From Alloacidobacterium sp963823845 (GTDB taxonomy: Bacteria > Acidobacteriota > Terriglobia > Terriglobales > Acidobacteriaceae), in contig CAWGND010000014.1 of assembly GCA_963823845.1 (NCBI GenBank), positions 868,001 to 932,000 on the forward strand: a stretch of DNA of 64,000 nt. Direction: 5' to 3'. Below the pieces are notes generated by a model. The model did not search any database. It saw only the letters and a list, made by a program, of their open reading frames with translations, and was not told the DNA's origin. Positions 42,868-50,771 of this stretch are shown here, in pieces (the stretch's first letter is position 1; the number at the start of each line of letters is the position of its first letter). The translations under genes were made by a program, and so were the position numbers.

Positions 42868-44067
42868 TCACACGTGTTCCATTGCCATTGCAATTCCTTG
42901 CCCCACTCCTATGCACATCGTCGCCAGCGCAAGTTTGCCTCCGCCATGAGAGAGCTGATGTGCAGCAGTCATCACCAGCCGCGCACCGCTCATTCCCAGC
43001 GGATGCCCCAGCGCAATCGCTCCGCCCGTTGCATTTACATGCTCCGCGTCATCGGGCAGTCCGAACTGGCGAATGCATGCCAGGGACTGGCTCGCGAACG
43101 CTTCGTTCAATTGAATCCAATCGAAATCCGAAATGGTCTTTCCCATGCGAGCAAGCAACTTCTGGGTGGCAGGCACTGGCCCAATGCCCATCAAGCGTGG
43201 CGCAACTCCGGCAGTCGCCATTCCCAAGATCCGCGCGCGTGCTCGCAGTCCATGTCGATTGACCGCTTCTTCCGAAGCAACAATCATAGCCGCAGCCCCA
43301 TCGTTCACCCCCGAAGCGTTCCCTGCCGTTACAGTACCGCCCGGAAACAACGGCTTTAGCGCAGCCAGTTTCTCTAGTGTTGTATCCGGCCGTGGGTGCT
43401 CGTCCTGTGTCACCACCGTCGTGCCCTTCTTCCCGGGCACCTCCACCGCGACGATCTCGTCAGCAAAGAATCCGCTTGCAGCGGCCTGCGTCGCGCGCAT
43501 CTGGCTTCGCCACGCGAACGCGTCCTGCGCCGCCCGATCCGTCTGGCACTCGCGCGCTACATTTTCTCCCGTCTCCGGCATCGAATCGGTCCCGTACACC
43601 GCGTGCATCTTCGAGTTCACAAACCGCCACCCGATTGTCGTGTCGAAGATCTCCGCTGAACGCTGAAATGCCGATTCTGCTTTGCCCATCACAAAGGGCG
43701 CGCGCGACATCGACTCCACTCCACCTGCGATCACGAGCTCTGCCTCTCCACAGGCGATCGCGCGTGCCGCCGTTCCCACCGCGTCCATCCCAGATCCGCA
43801 AAGCCTGTTCATGGCCGTTCCCGGAATGCTCTCAGGCAGACCTGCCAAAAGCAATGCCATCCGTGCGACATTCCGGTTATCTTCACCTGCCTGGTTGGCG
43901 CATCCCAGAATCACCTCATCTACCACGTCCCAATCAACGCCGTAGTTGCGTCTCAACAACTCGCGGATCGGAATCGCAGCCAGGTCGTCTGCGCGAACTT
44001 GCGCCAAGACTCCGCCGTAGCGTCCAATCGGCGTCCGAACCGCATCGCACAGGAAAACGGCCCTCAT
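42868..44067 (-). CDS. pcaF: 3-oxoadipyl-CoA thiolase PcaF
   Basis: A 399-aa thiolase cleaving beta-ketoadipyl-CoA to succinyl-CoA and acetyl-CoA. The active-site Cys is in AMNRLCGSGMDAVGTAARAI, the His in NEAFASQSL...NATGGAIALGHPLG, and the second Cys in LATMCIGVGQGIAMAMEHV. AELVIAGGVESMSRAPFVMG is the usual central motif. The ATG at 44067 overlaps the pcaJ stop (ATGA), so translation is coupled. A generic acetyl-CoA acetyltransferase is possible from sequence alone, but the pca context decides. Confidence 0.93.
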   Translation of the reverse strand: MRAVFLCDAVRTPIGRYGGVLAQVRADDLAAIPIRELLRRNYGVDWDVVDEVILGCANQAGEDNRNVARMALLLAGLPESIPGTAMNRLCGSGMDAVGTAARAIACGEAELVIAGGVESMSRAPFVMGKAESAFQRSAEIFDTTIGWRFVNSKMHAVYGTDSMPETGENVARECQTDRAAQDAFAWRSQMRATQAAASGFFADEIVAVEVPGKKGTTVVTQDEHPRPDTTLEKLAALKPLFPGGTVTAGNASGVNDGAAAMIVASEEAVNRHGLRARARILGMATAGVAPRLMGIGPVPATQKLLARMGKTISDFDWIQLNEAFASQSLACIRQFGLPDDAEHVNATGGAIALGHPLGMSGARLVMTAAHQLSHGGGKLALATMCIGVGQGIAMAMEHV

Positions 44068-44849
44068 GCCTCGTCCCCCTCCACTCCATGTGCTGCAGCA
44101 GTTCGTGCTTTGAGATCGCGGAGCACTTCGAGTTCGGCTGGTCCGGGAACCTCGGTCACATCGCATCCCTCTGCGAATCGAATCTGCCACCCGGTGCTGT
44201 CTGCAATTGCCTTTCGATCCACTCCCGGATGAATGCTCGCAACTTCCAACTCGCGCGAAACCGGGTCAGGTCGCTGGATGCAAAGATCAGTGATCACCGC
44301 GACAGGGCCCTTCCCCCCCAAACCCAACTTCTCCCGAGCATCGCCGCCCGTCCCAAATCCTACTGACGTTACAAAATCGAGCCTGTTCACAAGCGTGCGC
44401 TTTGTGTGCTTCACAACAATCAACACTTCCCTGGCCGAAGAGCTGATCTCCGGCGCCCCACCCGCTCCCGGCAGCCGCACCTTCGGCTTCTCATACGAAC
44501 CAACAACGGTAGTGTTGATATTCGCAAATCGATCCAGCTGGGCGGCCCCAAGAAATCCAACATCCACACGCCCGCCCTGCAGCCAGTAGCGAAATATCTC
44601 AGGAGTCGATACCACTGTGTCCGCTGTCTCCGCAAGGTTCCCATCGCCAATGGAAAGGGGCAATACCGGAGGCTTCGCCCCAATCGGACCCGACTCGTAG
44701 ATCAGCACTGCATCCGGCGCATGCGTTAACCGCGCGAGGTTCGCTGCGGTGGACGGCAGCCCGATTCCCACAAAGCACACCGCACCGTTCCACAGCATAC
44801 GGGCTGCCGCAACGGTCATCATCTCATCGGCCGTGTAGGGAATACTCAC
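44064..44849 (-). CDS. pcaJ: 3-oxoadipate CoA-transferase subunit B PcaJ
   Basis: A 261-aa CoA-transferase beta subunit: MMTVAAARMLWNGAVCFVG, IGLPSTAANLARLTHAPDAV, then LIYESGPIGAKPPVLPLSIG with the catalytic Glu (YESG), and GFLGAAQLDRFANINTTVVG, RLPGAGGAPEISSSAREV. The group resembles the GctB/CatJ type rather than the short PcaJ of Pseudomonas putida. The GTG at 44849 overlaps the pcaI stop as GTGA, which fixes the start. Activates beta-ketoadipate with succinyl-CoA. Confidence 0.9.
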   Translation of the reverse strand: MSIPYTADEMMTVAAARMLWNGAVCFVGIGLPSTAANLARLTHAPDAVLIYESGPIGAKPPVLPLSIGDGNLAETADTVVSTPEIFRYWLQGGRVDVGFLGAAQLDRFANINTTVVGSYEKPKVRLPGAGGAPEISSSAREVLIVVKHTKRTLVNRLDFVTSVGFGTGGDAREKLGLGGKGPVAVITDLCIQRPDPVSRELEVASIHPGVDRKAIADSTGWQIRFAEGCDVTEVPGPAELEVLRDLKARTAAAHGVEGDEA

Positions 44850-45712
44850 GGAAGAATCGCCTGCTCCTTCGCCTCGCCTTGCAGCCTCAGGTACTCTGCA
44901 AAGTCCTGCGTGTCCAGAATGTGTCGCTTCACCCAAGTGGCAAACTGCTCTCGATCACGGGAGATCTTGTCCCACGCGCGATAGAAAACGTTGTCGCGCT
45001 CATAGTACCCATGCGCGTACGAAGGTGTCGCTCCGCGTGGCACTTCGCAAACGGCGTGTACTACCCAACTCGGCAGCACACATGCGTTCGGCGGCGCATC
45101 CAGCGTGGGTACTCTCTCTTCGACCGTCACAATCGCGCGCTTGGCAGCCAGTACCGCCTCCTTCTGCACGCCCAGGATTCCCCACAACAGCACATTGCCC
45201 TTCGAATCCGCCTTTTGCGCATGGATCACAGTCACCTCCGGTCGCACTGCAGGTGTGGCCGCGAGAACTTCTCCCGTGAAAGGGCAGGTGACGTTGCGGA
45301 TTTGATCATTAACGCGCGCGAAGTCCGACCCCGCGTATCCACGCAAAACAGCGAAAGGGAGGTTTGCAGCGCCGGCAACAAATGCATTTGCCAGGTCGCT
45401 ATGGCTCCGCTCCTCAATCGCCAGCTGTCGAGGCCAGCCATTCTCCACTGCGTCGCGAAAGCGGTGCAGGGACCCCACACCAGGATTTCCGCCCCACGAA
45501 AAAGTCAGTTTCTTTGCGCACCCAGCCCCGATTAACTGGTCATAGATGATGTCCGGAGTCATTCGAATCAGAGACAGGTCTCGCCGGCCTTGGCGAATAA
45601 TCTCGTGTCCGGCGGCAAATGGAATGAGGTGGGTGAACCCCTCCAGCGCAACGCAGTCGCCATCGTGCACATGCGCCGCAATCGCCTCGGCCAATGTGAG
45701 CCACTCCCCCAT
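44846..45712 (-). CDS. pcaI: 3-oxoadipate CoA-transferase subunit A PcaI
   Basis: A 288-aa CoA-transferase alpha subunit: LAEAIAAHVHDGDCVALEGF, LIRMTPDIIYDQLIGAGCAK, FSWGGNPGVGSLHRFRDAVE, PFAVLRGYAGSDFARVN and CPFTGEVLAATPAVRPEVTV. First gene of the operon. The ATG at 45712 follows GGGAGG closely; a GTG at 45727 would add five residues. A ~105-bp divergent promoter region separates it from pcaR. Confidence 0.92.
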   Translation of the reverse strand: MGEWLTLAEAIAAHVHDGDCVALEGFTHLIPFAAGHEIIRQGRRDLSLIRMTPDIIYDQLIGAGCAKKLTFSWGGNPGVGSLHRFRDAVENGWPRQLAIEERSHSDLANAFVAGAANLPFAVLRGYAGSDFARVNDQIRNVTCPFTGEVLAATPAVRPEVTVIHAQKADSKGNVLLWGILGVQKEAVLAAKRAIVTVEERVPTLDAPPNACVLPSWVVHAVCEVPRGATPSYAHGYYERDNVFYRAWDKISRDREQFATWVKRHILDTQDFAEYLRLQGEAKEQAILP

Positions 45713-45762
45713 TCGCCTCCCTTTCACTGACGCGTATTATTACTTGAGAGTGCATAATTGTA

Positions 45763-45799
45763 CATGATGTGCGATAATCGCCCAATAATTAACATCATG
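45763..45799. promoter_or_regulatory. Candidate PcaR operator between pcaI and pcaR
   Basis: At the centre is the perfect 11-bp palindrome GCGATAATCGC (45771-45781), within GTGCGATAATCGCCC. From memory, the Pseudomonas putida PcaR site is GTTCGATAATCGCAC, which differs at only two positions. It is flanked by a second, wider inverted repeat, CATGATGT (45763-45770) and ACATCATG (45792-45799). Position between the divergent pcaI and pcaR starts fits control of both promoters. Confidence 0.75.
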
Positions 45800-45819
45800 A
45801 TCTCCGGAGAGAATCCGTG

Positions 45820-46632
45820 ATGAGTCCCGCCAATTTCGCTCAGGCCGTATCGACGGCTGACGACTTCACTACGCAAGCAGGAAACCCCGACTTTGTTCTT
45901 TCCCTCGCGCGCGGTCTCCGCGTCATTGAGAGCTTTGAGGGGCATTACGACGGCCGCAGTATCAGCGAGATCTCCCAATCAACAGGGCTCTCCCGCGCTT
46001 CGATCCGGCGTCTCCTGCTTACCCTCGAACTCCTTGGCTACGTGGAGCGAAGCCGCCAGGTCTACAAGCTCAAAACCCAGGTCCTGCGTCTTGGCTTCTC
46101 CTATCTCTCGTCCTCATCGGTCGTGGAGGCCGCGCGTCCGGTTCTGGAGCACATCACGGAACAATTGCACGAGTCGTGCTCCATGAGCATGCTCGACAGC
46201 GGGCAAATCGTATACGTTGCCCGTTCCGCAGCCAGCCGCGTGCTCGCAGCCGGACTTTCCGTCGGCAGCCGCCTTCCCGCCTATTGCACGTCAATGGGAC
46301 GCGTCTTGCTCGCCGCACTTCCCGAGAAGGAACTCGCCGCATATTTGCGCAATCTCAGGCCGCGCGCCTACACACCTAAAACTCTCACTCGCATCCCGCA
46401 AATCAAGAAGGCCATTCTCGAGGTCCGGGTCAACGGCTACGCAATTGTGGACGAGGAACTCGAAGCCGGCCTTCGATCTATTGCTGTTCCCATTTCCACT
46501 CGCGATAATCGCGTCGTAGCAGCCATCAACCTCGGCACCCACGTTTCGCGCATCGACCGCGAAACACTCTTGAAACGCTGCCTCCCTGCTCTCCAGCAAG
46601 GTGCGCGAAACCTCCACAACATACTCATCTGA
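45820..46632 (+). CDS. pcaR: IclR-family pathway regulator PcaR/PcaU/PobR type
   Basis: A 270-aa IclR regulator. The winged helix (~25-90) reads LARGLRVIESFEGHYDGRSI then ISQSTGLSRASIRRLLLTLE and YKLKTQVLRLGFSYLSSSS, typical of the Pca/Pob subgroup. The effector domain follows: ESCSMSMLDSGQIVYVARSA, LPAYCTSMGRVLLAALPEKE, GYAIVDEELEAGLRSIAVPI. Divergent to the pca operon with a matching operator, so it probably responds to protocatechuate, beta-ketoadipate or 4-hydroxybenzoate. ATG at 45820 or the GTG directly before it at 45817. Confidence 0.92.
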   Translation: MSPANFAQAVSTADDFTTQAGNPDFVLSLARGLRVIESFEGHYDGRSISEISQSTGLSRASIRRLLLTLELLGYVERSRQVYKLKTQVLRLGFSYLSSSSVVEAARPVLEHITEQLHESCSMSMLDSGQIVYVARSAASRVLAAGLSVGSRLPAYCTSMGRVLLAALPEKELAAYLRNLRPRAYTPKTLTRIPQIKKAILEVRVNGYAIVDEELEAGLRSIAVPISTRDNRVVAAINLGTHVSRIDRETLLKRCLPALQQGARNLHNILI

Positions 46633-46667
46633 ATCCTAAGCATCGGAATCACGAAAGGACTCGGGTT

Positions 46668-47777
46668 ATGCCCGCTCTCATTCGCGCAGATCACGTCGGC
46701 AGCCTTCTCCGTCCAGCTGAGCTTCTCCACGCGCGCACATCGCAATTGGGCCCTTCAGAAATCGAGGCCGTCGAAAACTTTCACATCCTCCAGGTTCTTC
46801 AGCGCCAGAAAGAGATCGGCCTCAACATTTATACGGACGGCGAATTGCGGCGCACCAACTTTATGAGCGACTTCACAGACGCGGTGGAAGGATTTGACTT
46901 CGGTGGCGCCGTATCGCGCCAGTGGAAAGGGACTGACGACGAAGCACCAACGGCCGCTGCCAAGGTCAGCAGCATCAACGGCATCGTCACTGCCCCTTTG
47001 CGGCAATGCCAACCCCTCACCGGCCGCGAGCTTCCCTTCCTCAAGGAACACGCCCCGGGTCCGATCAAGATCACTCTGCCCAGCGCAACACAGTTTCCCG
47101 CCATCTCGTTCAAATACGGCATCACGGACACGGTTTATCGCGATCCATTCGCAATGCTCGATGCCATCACCGCTATCATGAGCGAGGAGATTCGCGCCCT
47201 CGCCACCGAGGGCATCTCCTATTTGCAGATCGACGCGCCGCGCTATAGCTACTACCTTGACCCTAAGTGGACCGCGTGGATGGAGAAGGAACTAAGGGTT
47301 GATCCTGAGCAAATGCTTGCTGCGTCTTTGAGAGCAGACAATGCATGTTTCGCCGCCGCGCGCGGGACCGGCGTTACACTTGCGATCCACTTATGCCGAG
47401 GTAACAATCGCGGCCACTGGTACGCGGAAGGTGGTTACGACGCGATTGCTGAGCGTCTCTTCCACGAGTTAGCCGTCGATCGTTTCCTGCTGGAATACGA
47501 TGATGAGCGCTCCGGCACCTTCGAGCCCCTGAGGTTCGTTCCCGGTGAGAAAATCGTCGTGCTTGGACTGGTCAGTACGAAACGCGCGGATTTGGAACGT
47601 AAGGAAGATTTGCTCAGGCGGATTGATGAAGCGGCCAAAGTGCTTCCGCTGGATCGACTGGCTCTGAGTCCCCAATGCGGATTTGCTTCGACCATGGAAG
47701 GCAACCTGCTGACCGAAGCCGATCAATGGGCCAAGCTCCATCTCGTTGTGGATGCCGCACGGGAAGTCTGGGGCTGA
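46668..47777 (+). CDS. MetE C-terminal-like methyltransferase-family protein
   Basis: A 369-aa TIM-barrel protein of the UROD/MetE family: ALIRADHVGSLLRPAELLHA, IYTDGELRRTNFMSDFTDAV, TEGISYLQIDAPRYSYYLDP, then AIHLCRGNNRGHWYAEGGYD with the zinc-binding His-x-Cys and LALSPQCGFASTMEGN with the second zinc Cys. It lacks the N-terminal half of full MetE. Such stand-alone proteins transfer methyl groups or act on small aromatics/thiols of unknown identity. It starts 36 nt after pcaR, so a link with demethylation of methoxylated aromatics is conceivable but unproven. Confidence 0.85.
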   Translation: MPALIRADHVGSLLRPAELLHARTSQLGPSEIEAVENFHILQVLQRQKEIGLNIYTDGELRRTNFMSDFTDAVEGFDFGGAVSRQWKGTDDEAPTAAAKVSSINGIVTAPLRQCQPLTGRELPFLKEHAPGPIKITLPSATQFPAISFKYGITDTVYRDPFAMLDAITAIMSEEIRALATEGISYLQIDAPRYSYYLDPKWTAWMEKELRVDPEQMLAASLRADNACFAAARGTGVTLAIHLCRGNNRGHWYAEGGYDAIAERLFHELAVDRFLLEYDDERSGTFEPLRFVPGEKIVVLGLVSTKRADLERKEDLLRRIDEAAKVLPLDRLALSPQCGFASTMEGNLLTEADQWAKLHLVVDAAREVWG

Positions 47778-47911
47778 GCGCGATGCCCGCCGAGATGAGC
47801 ATTCGGTTGATCCCGGGATTGCGCTGCGGCCGGTTATCGCACAACTTGTGCAATCATTTCTGTTCGCGTAATAATGCTCCTCTTCAATTAACAAAGAGAG
47901 AATGGCGGGTC

Positions 47912-48927
47912 ATGTTACTGCAAATCCACAGAACTTCACTTGTATTCGTTTTCGTAATGCTCTTCCCACCGTATGCCACGATGTCATTGGCTCAGAACAC
48001 AACTTCAACCGTGCCTCCGGTCATTGACGTTCACGTTCATGCGATGGACGAGTCCTTTCCCGGCGGGCCAATGTGTCCCAACGAGTCGAAGTTTCTCGCC
48101 TCCGATCCCAGCACCAAGGAGGCTCCGTTCGGATGGAGTCAGGAAGAATGCACGCCAAAGCTCTATCCCGCCGCCAAGGGCGAATACATAAAGGACGTGG
48201 TCGCTGAAATGGAGCGGCTGAATGTTACGGCAGTCGTCTTCGGCGATCCCAAAAGCGTGCAGAAATGGCGAGATGCCGCACCTGGACGGGTCATCCCTGG
48301 CACCAGCTTCAACGAGGGAATGCAGCCCGGCGCACGCGTCCCTCTCGACGAATTTCGCAAGGATTTCACCAAGGACGGCTTCAAAGTCATGGGCGAGATC
48401 GGTCTGCAATATGAAGGCCTCTCCCCCAACGACCCATCCGTTGATCAATACTTTGCTCTCGCCGAAGAACTCGACATTCCCGTTGCGATTCACATGGGTA
48501 CCGGCGGCTCTGGCCGCGCGAACGTCACCTCGCCGAAGTTCCGAGGGTCGATGGGAAATCCGCTGCTGCTCGAGGAGCTGCTGGCGCGCCACCCCAAGCT
48601 CCGCGTACAGGTGATGCATGCCGGCTATCCGATGATCGACAACATGCTCACGCTGCTCCAGGCCAACTCCCACGTCTACGTGGACGTCGCAGGGCTCATC
48701 TGGAGCTATCCGCTCAAGGAGTCAATCGTTACATCCAGCGCCTTGTTGAAGCTGGCTTTGAAGACCGTGTGATGTTTGGGACCGATCAATTGCAATGGCC
48801 CAAATTGATGACGTATTCAATCAGCGTCATCCAGAACGCGGACTACCTGAGCCCTGAGCAGAAGCGCGACATTCTCTACAACAATGCCGCGCGATTTCTG
48901 CGCCTTGACACTGCGCAAACCAAATAG
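47912..48927 (+). pseudogene. Exported amidohydrolase (TIM-barrel), frameshifted near the end
   Basis: Begins with a signal peptide (TSLVFVFVMLFPPYATMSLA) then the metal site VIDVHVHAMDESFPGG, followed by FKVMGEIGLQYEGLSPND, IPVAIHMGTGGSGRANVTS and LRVQVMHAGYPMIDNMLTLL. After DVAGLIWSYPLKE the annotated frame goes astray to a stop at 48772. In the next frame it resumes as NRYIQRLVEAGFEDRVMFGT, then DQLQWPKLMTYS and NNAARFLRLD, to the TAG at 48925. A one-base deletion near 48720 explains this. The missing part carries the final catalytic Asp (FGTDQ). The family hydrolyses or decarboxylates small ring compounds; substrate unknown. Confidence 0.85.
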
Positions 48928-48973
48928 AGGAATGCGAAGAGTCGGTCATTTTCAAACCTGTGGGGAGAACACG

Positions 48974-50725
48974 ATGGATAAGAATCAGGATTTGTCTTCG
49001 GTGGGTGCTTCTGGACAAGGGATAGTGGTCGAACGGCGCGATGTGATAAAGGGTATCGCTCTGATTGCCGGCGGTGCCTTTGCAACCACCGTTTCTTCAG
49101 CGCCCATGCATGCGGAAGCCGCTGAGGCGGAAAACTCTACGCATCTGAATTCAAATCCTTCTGTAGTCGCGCAGGACAACAATCCCATCGTGGCTACATC
49201 CGCTGGCAGAGTGGTTGGATACCTTCGCAATGGTATCTGTACCTTCAAGGGAATCCCTTACGGCGACACGACGGAAGGGGCGAATCGCTTTATGCCGCCC
49301 GCCAAGCCGAAGCCATGGAACGGCGTGCGGAGTTCCCGTCAACACGGACCCGTGGCGCCTCAAGCTGCCCGTGCGGGCTGGGCCAACGACGAAGAGGCAT
49401 TCATGTTTTCCTGGGACGACGGTATCCAGGGAGAAGACTGCCTGCGCGTCAATGTCTGGACGCCGGCCGTCAACGACAACAAGAAGCGGCCCGTGATGGT
49501 GTGGCTGCATGGGGGCGGATATGCCGCGGGCTCCGGGCAGGAGCTGCTCTCGTATGACGGCGAGAATCTGGCGCGCCGCGGAGACGTTGTCGTGGTTACG
49601 CTCAATCACCGCCTGAATGTTCTGGGCTATCTCAACCTCGCAAAATATGGCGACAAGTACGCCAGCTCGGCCAATGTCGGCATGTTGGATATCGTGGCCG
49701 CACTCGAGTGGGTGCGCGACAACATCGCAGCGTTTGGCGGGGACCCCGGCGTCGTCACCATTTTTGGCCAATCCGGCGGAGGCGGCAAGGTGAGCACCCT
49801 GATGGGCATGCCTGCAGCCAAAGGTCTGTTCCACCGGGCTATCGTCGAAAGCGGCTCGATGCTGAGAGCCAACACAGAGGAGCGCTCGCAAAAACTGACT
49901 GATCTGCTGATCGCCGAGCTGGGACTGACAGCATCGACGATCGATCAGCTTCAGACACTGCCTTATGCGCAGCTCTCGCGTGCAAGCCAGGAAGTGATGC
50001 GGAAGAATAATCCGCGGCCCGCCGGCGGCGTCCCAAATTTCCGGCGCATGGCGGAGATGCTTGGCTTCTCGCCGGTTGTCGATGGAACCATCCTTCCGGC
50101 GCATCCATTCGATCCGCAGGCCTCTGCGATCTCCGCGGATGTGCCGATGATCATGGGCACCACGCTGAACGAGTTTGTCACCGCCATCAACCATCCTGAG
50201 TATGAATCGATGACCGCCGCCGAGGTTGAGCAGCGCGTACGCGGAATGTTTGGAGATAAGACTCCTGCGATCCTGGCTGCATTCCGTCAGCGCACGCCCG
50301 ACGCAAAACCGTTCGATCTCTGGTCGCATATTGCAGCGTCCACCGTACGCGAAAATGCGATCAAGCAATGCAAGGCAAAGACCGCGCTCGGCAAAGCGCC
50401 AGCGTATCTCTACTGGTTCACCTGGCAAACTCCAATCCTCGACGGACGTCCGAGAGCCTTTCATTGTTCAGAGATCGCATTCGCATTCGATAATACGGAT
50501 CGTTGCCAGAACATGACCGGAGGCGGAGCCGATGCGCGCGCTCTGGCCGCAAAGGTAAGTGAAGCCTGGATTCATTTCGCTCGAACCGGCAATCCCAATC
50601 ATGCGGAAATACCCCACTGGCCGGAATTCGCTCCGGGTACCGTTCCGACGATGATCTTCGATAAGAAATGCGAGGCTATCAACAATCCCGATGGTGGAGA
50701 ACAAGCGAGTATCGCCGAAGCATGA
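48974..50725 (+). CDS. Exported type-B carboxylesterase
   Basis: A 583-aa carboxylesterase/para-nitrobenzyl-esterase family enzyme. The N-terminus has a twin-arginine-like signal (ERRDVIKGIALIAGGAFATT). Core motifs: CTFKGIPYGDTTEGANRFMP, EDCLRVNVWTP, VMVWLHGGGYAAGSG (oxyanion loop), the nucleophile TIFGQSGGGGKVSTLMG, and the C-terminal His in RAFHCSEIAFAF. The acid Glu lies near GTTLNEFVT. It starts 47 nt after the amidohydrolase. Probably hydrolyses plant-derived esters in the periplasm. Confidence 0.9.
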   Translation: MDKNQDLSSVGASGQGIVVERRDVIKGIALIAGGAFATTVSSAPMHAEAAEAENSTHLNSNPSVVAQDNNPIVATSAGRVVGYLRNGICTFKGIPYGDTTEGANRFMPPAKPKPWNGVRSSRQHGPVAPQAARAGWANDEEAFMFSWDDGIQGEDCLRVNVWTPAVNDNKKRPVMVWLHGGGYAAGSGQELLSYDGENLARRGDVVVVTLNHRLNVLGYLNLAKYGDKYASSANVGMLDIVAALEWVRDNIAAFGGDPGVVTIFGQSGGGGKVSTLMGMPAAKGLFHRAIVESGSMLRANTEERSQKLTDLLIAELGLTASTIDQLQTLPYAQLSRASQEVMRKNNPRPAGGVPNFRRMAEMLGFSPVVDGTILPAHPFDPQASAISADVPMIMGTTLNEFVTAINHPEYESMTAAEVEQRVRGMFGDKTPAILAAFRQRTPDAKPFDLWSHIAASTVRENAIKQCKAKTALGKAPAYLYWFTWQTPILDGRPRAFHCSEIAFAFDNTDRCQNMTGGGADARALAAKVSEAWIHFARTGNPNHAEIPHWPEFAPGTVPTMIFDKKCEAINNPDGGEQASIAEA

Positions 50726-50771
50726 TGTTCGCTGCGCAATTCTATGTCTCGCCAACGAAAGGAAACTCAGC

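Noticed and set aside
49151..50464. 437-codon open frame on the minus strand
   Set aside because: Antisense shadow of the carboxylesterase; composition unlike a protein and no start signal.
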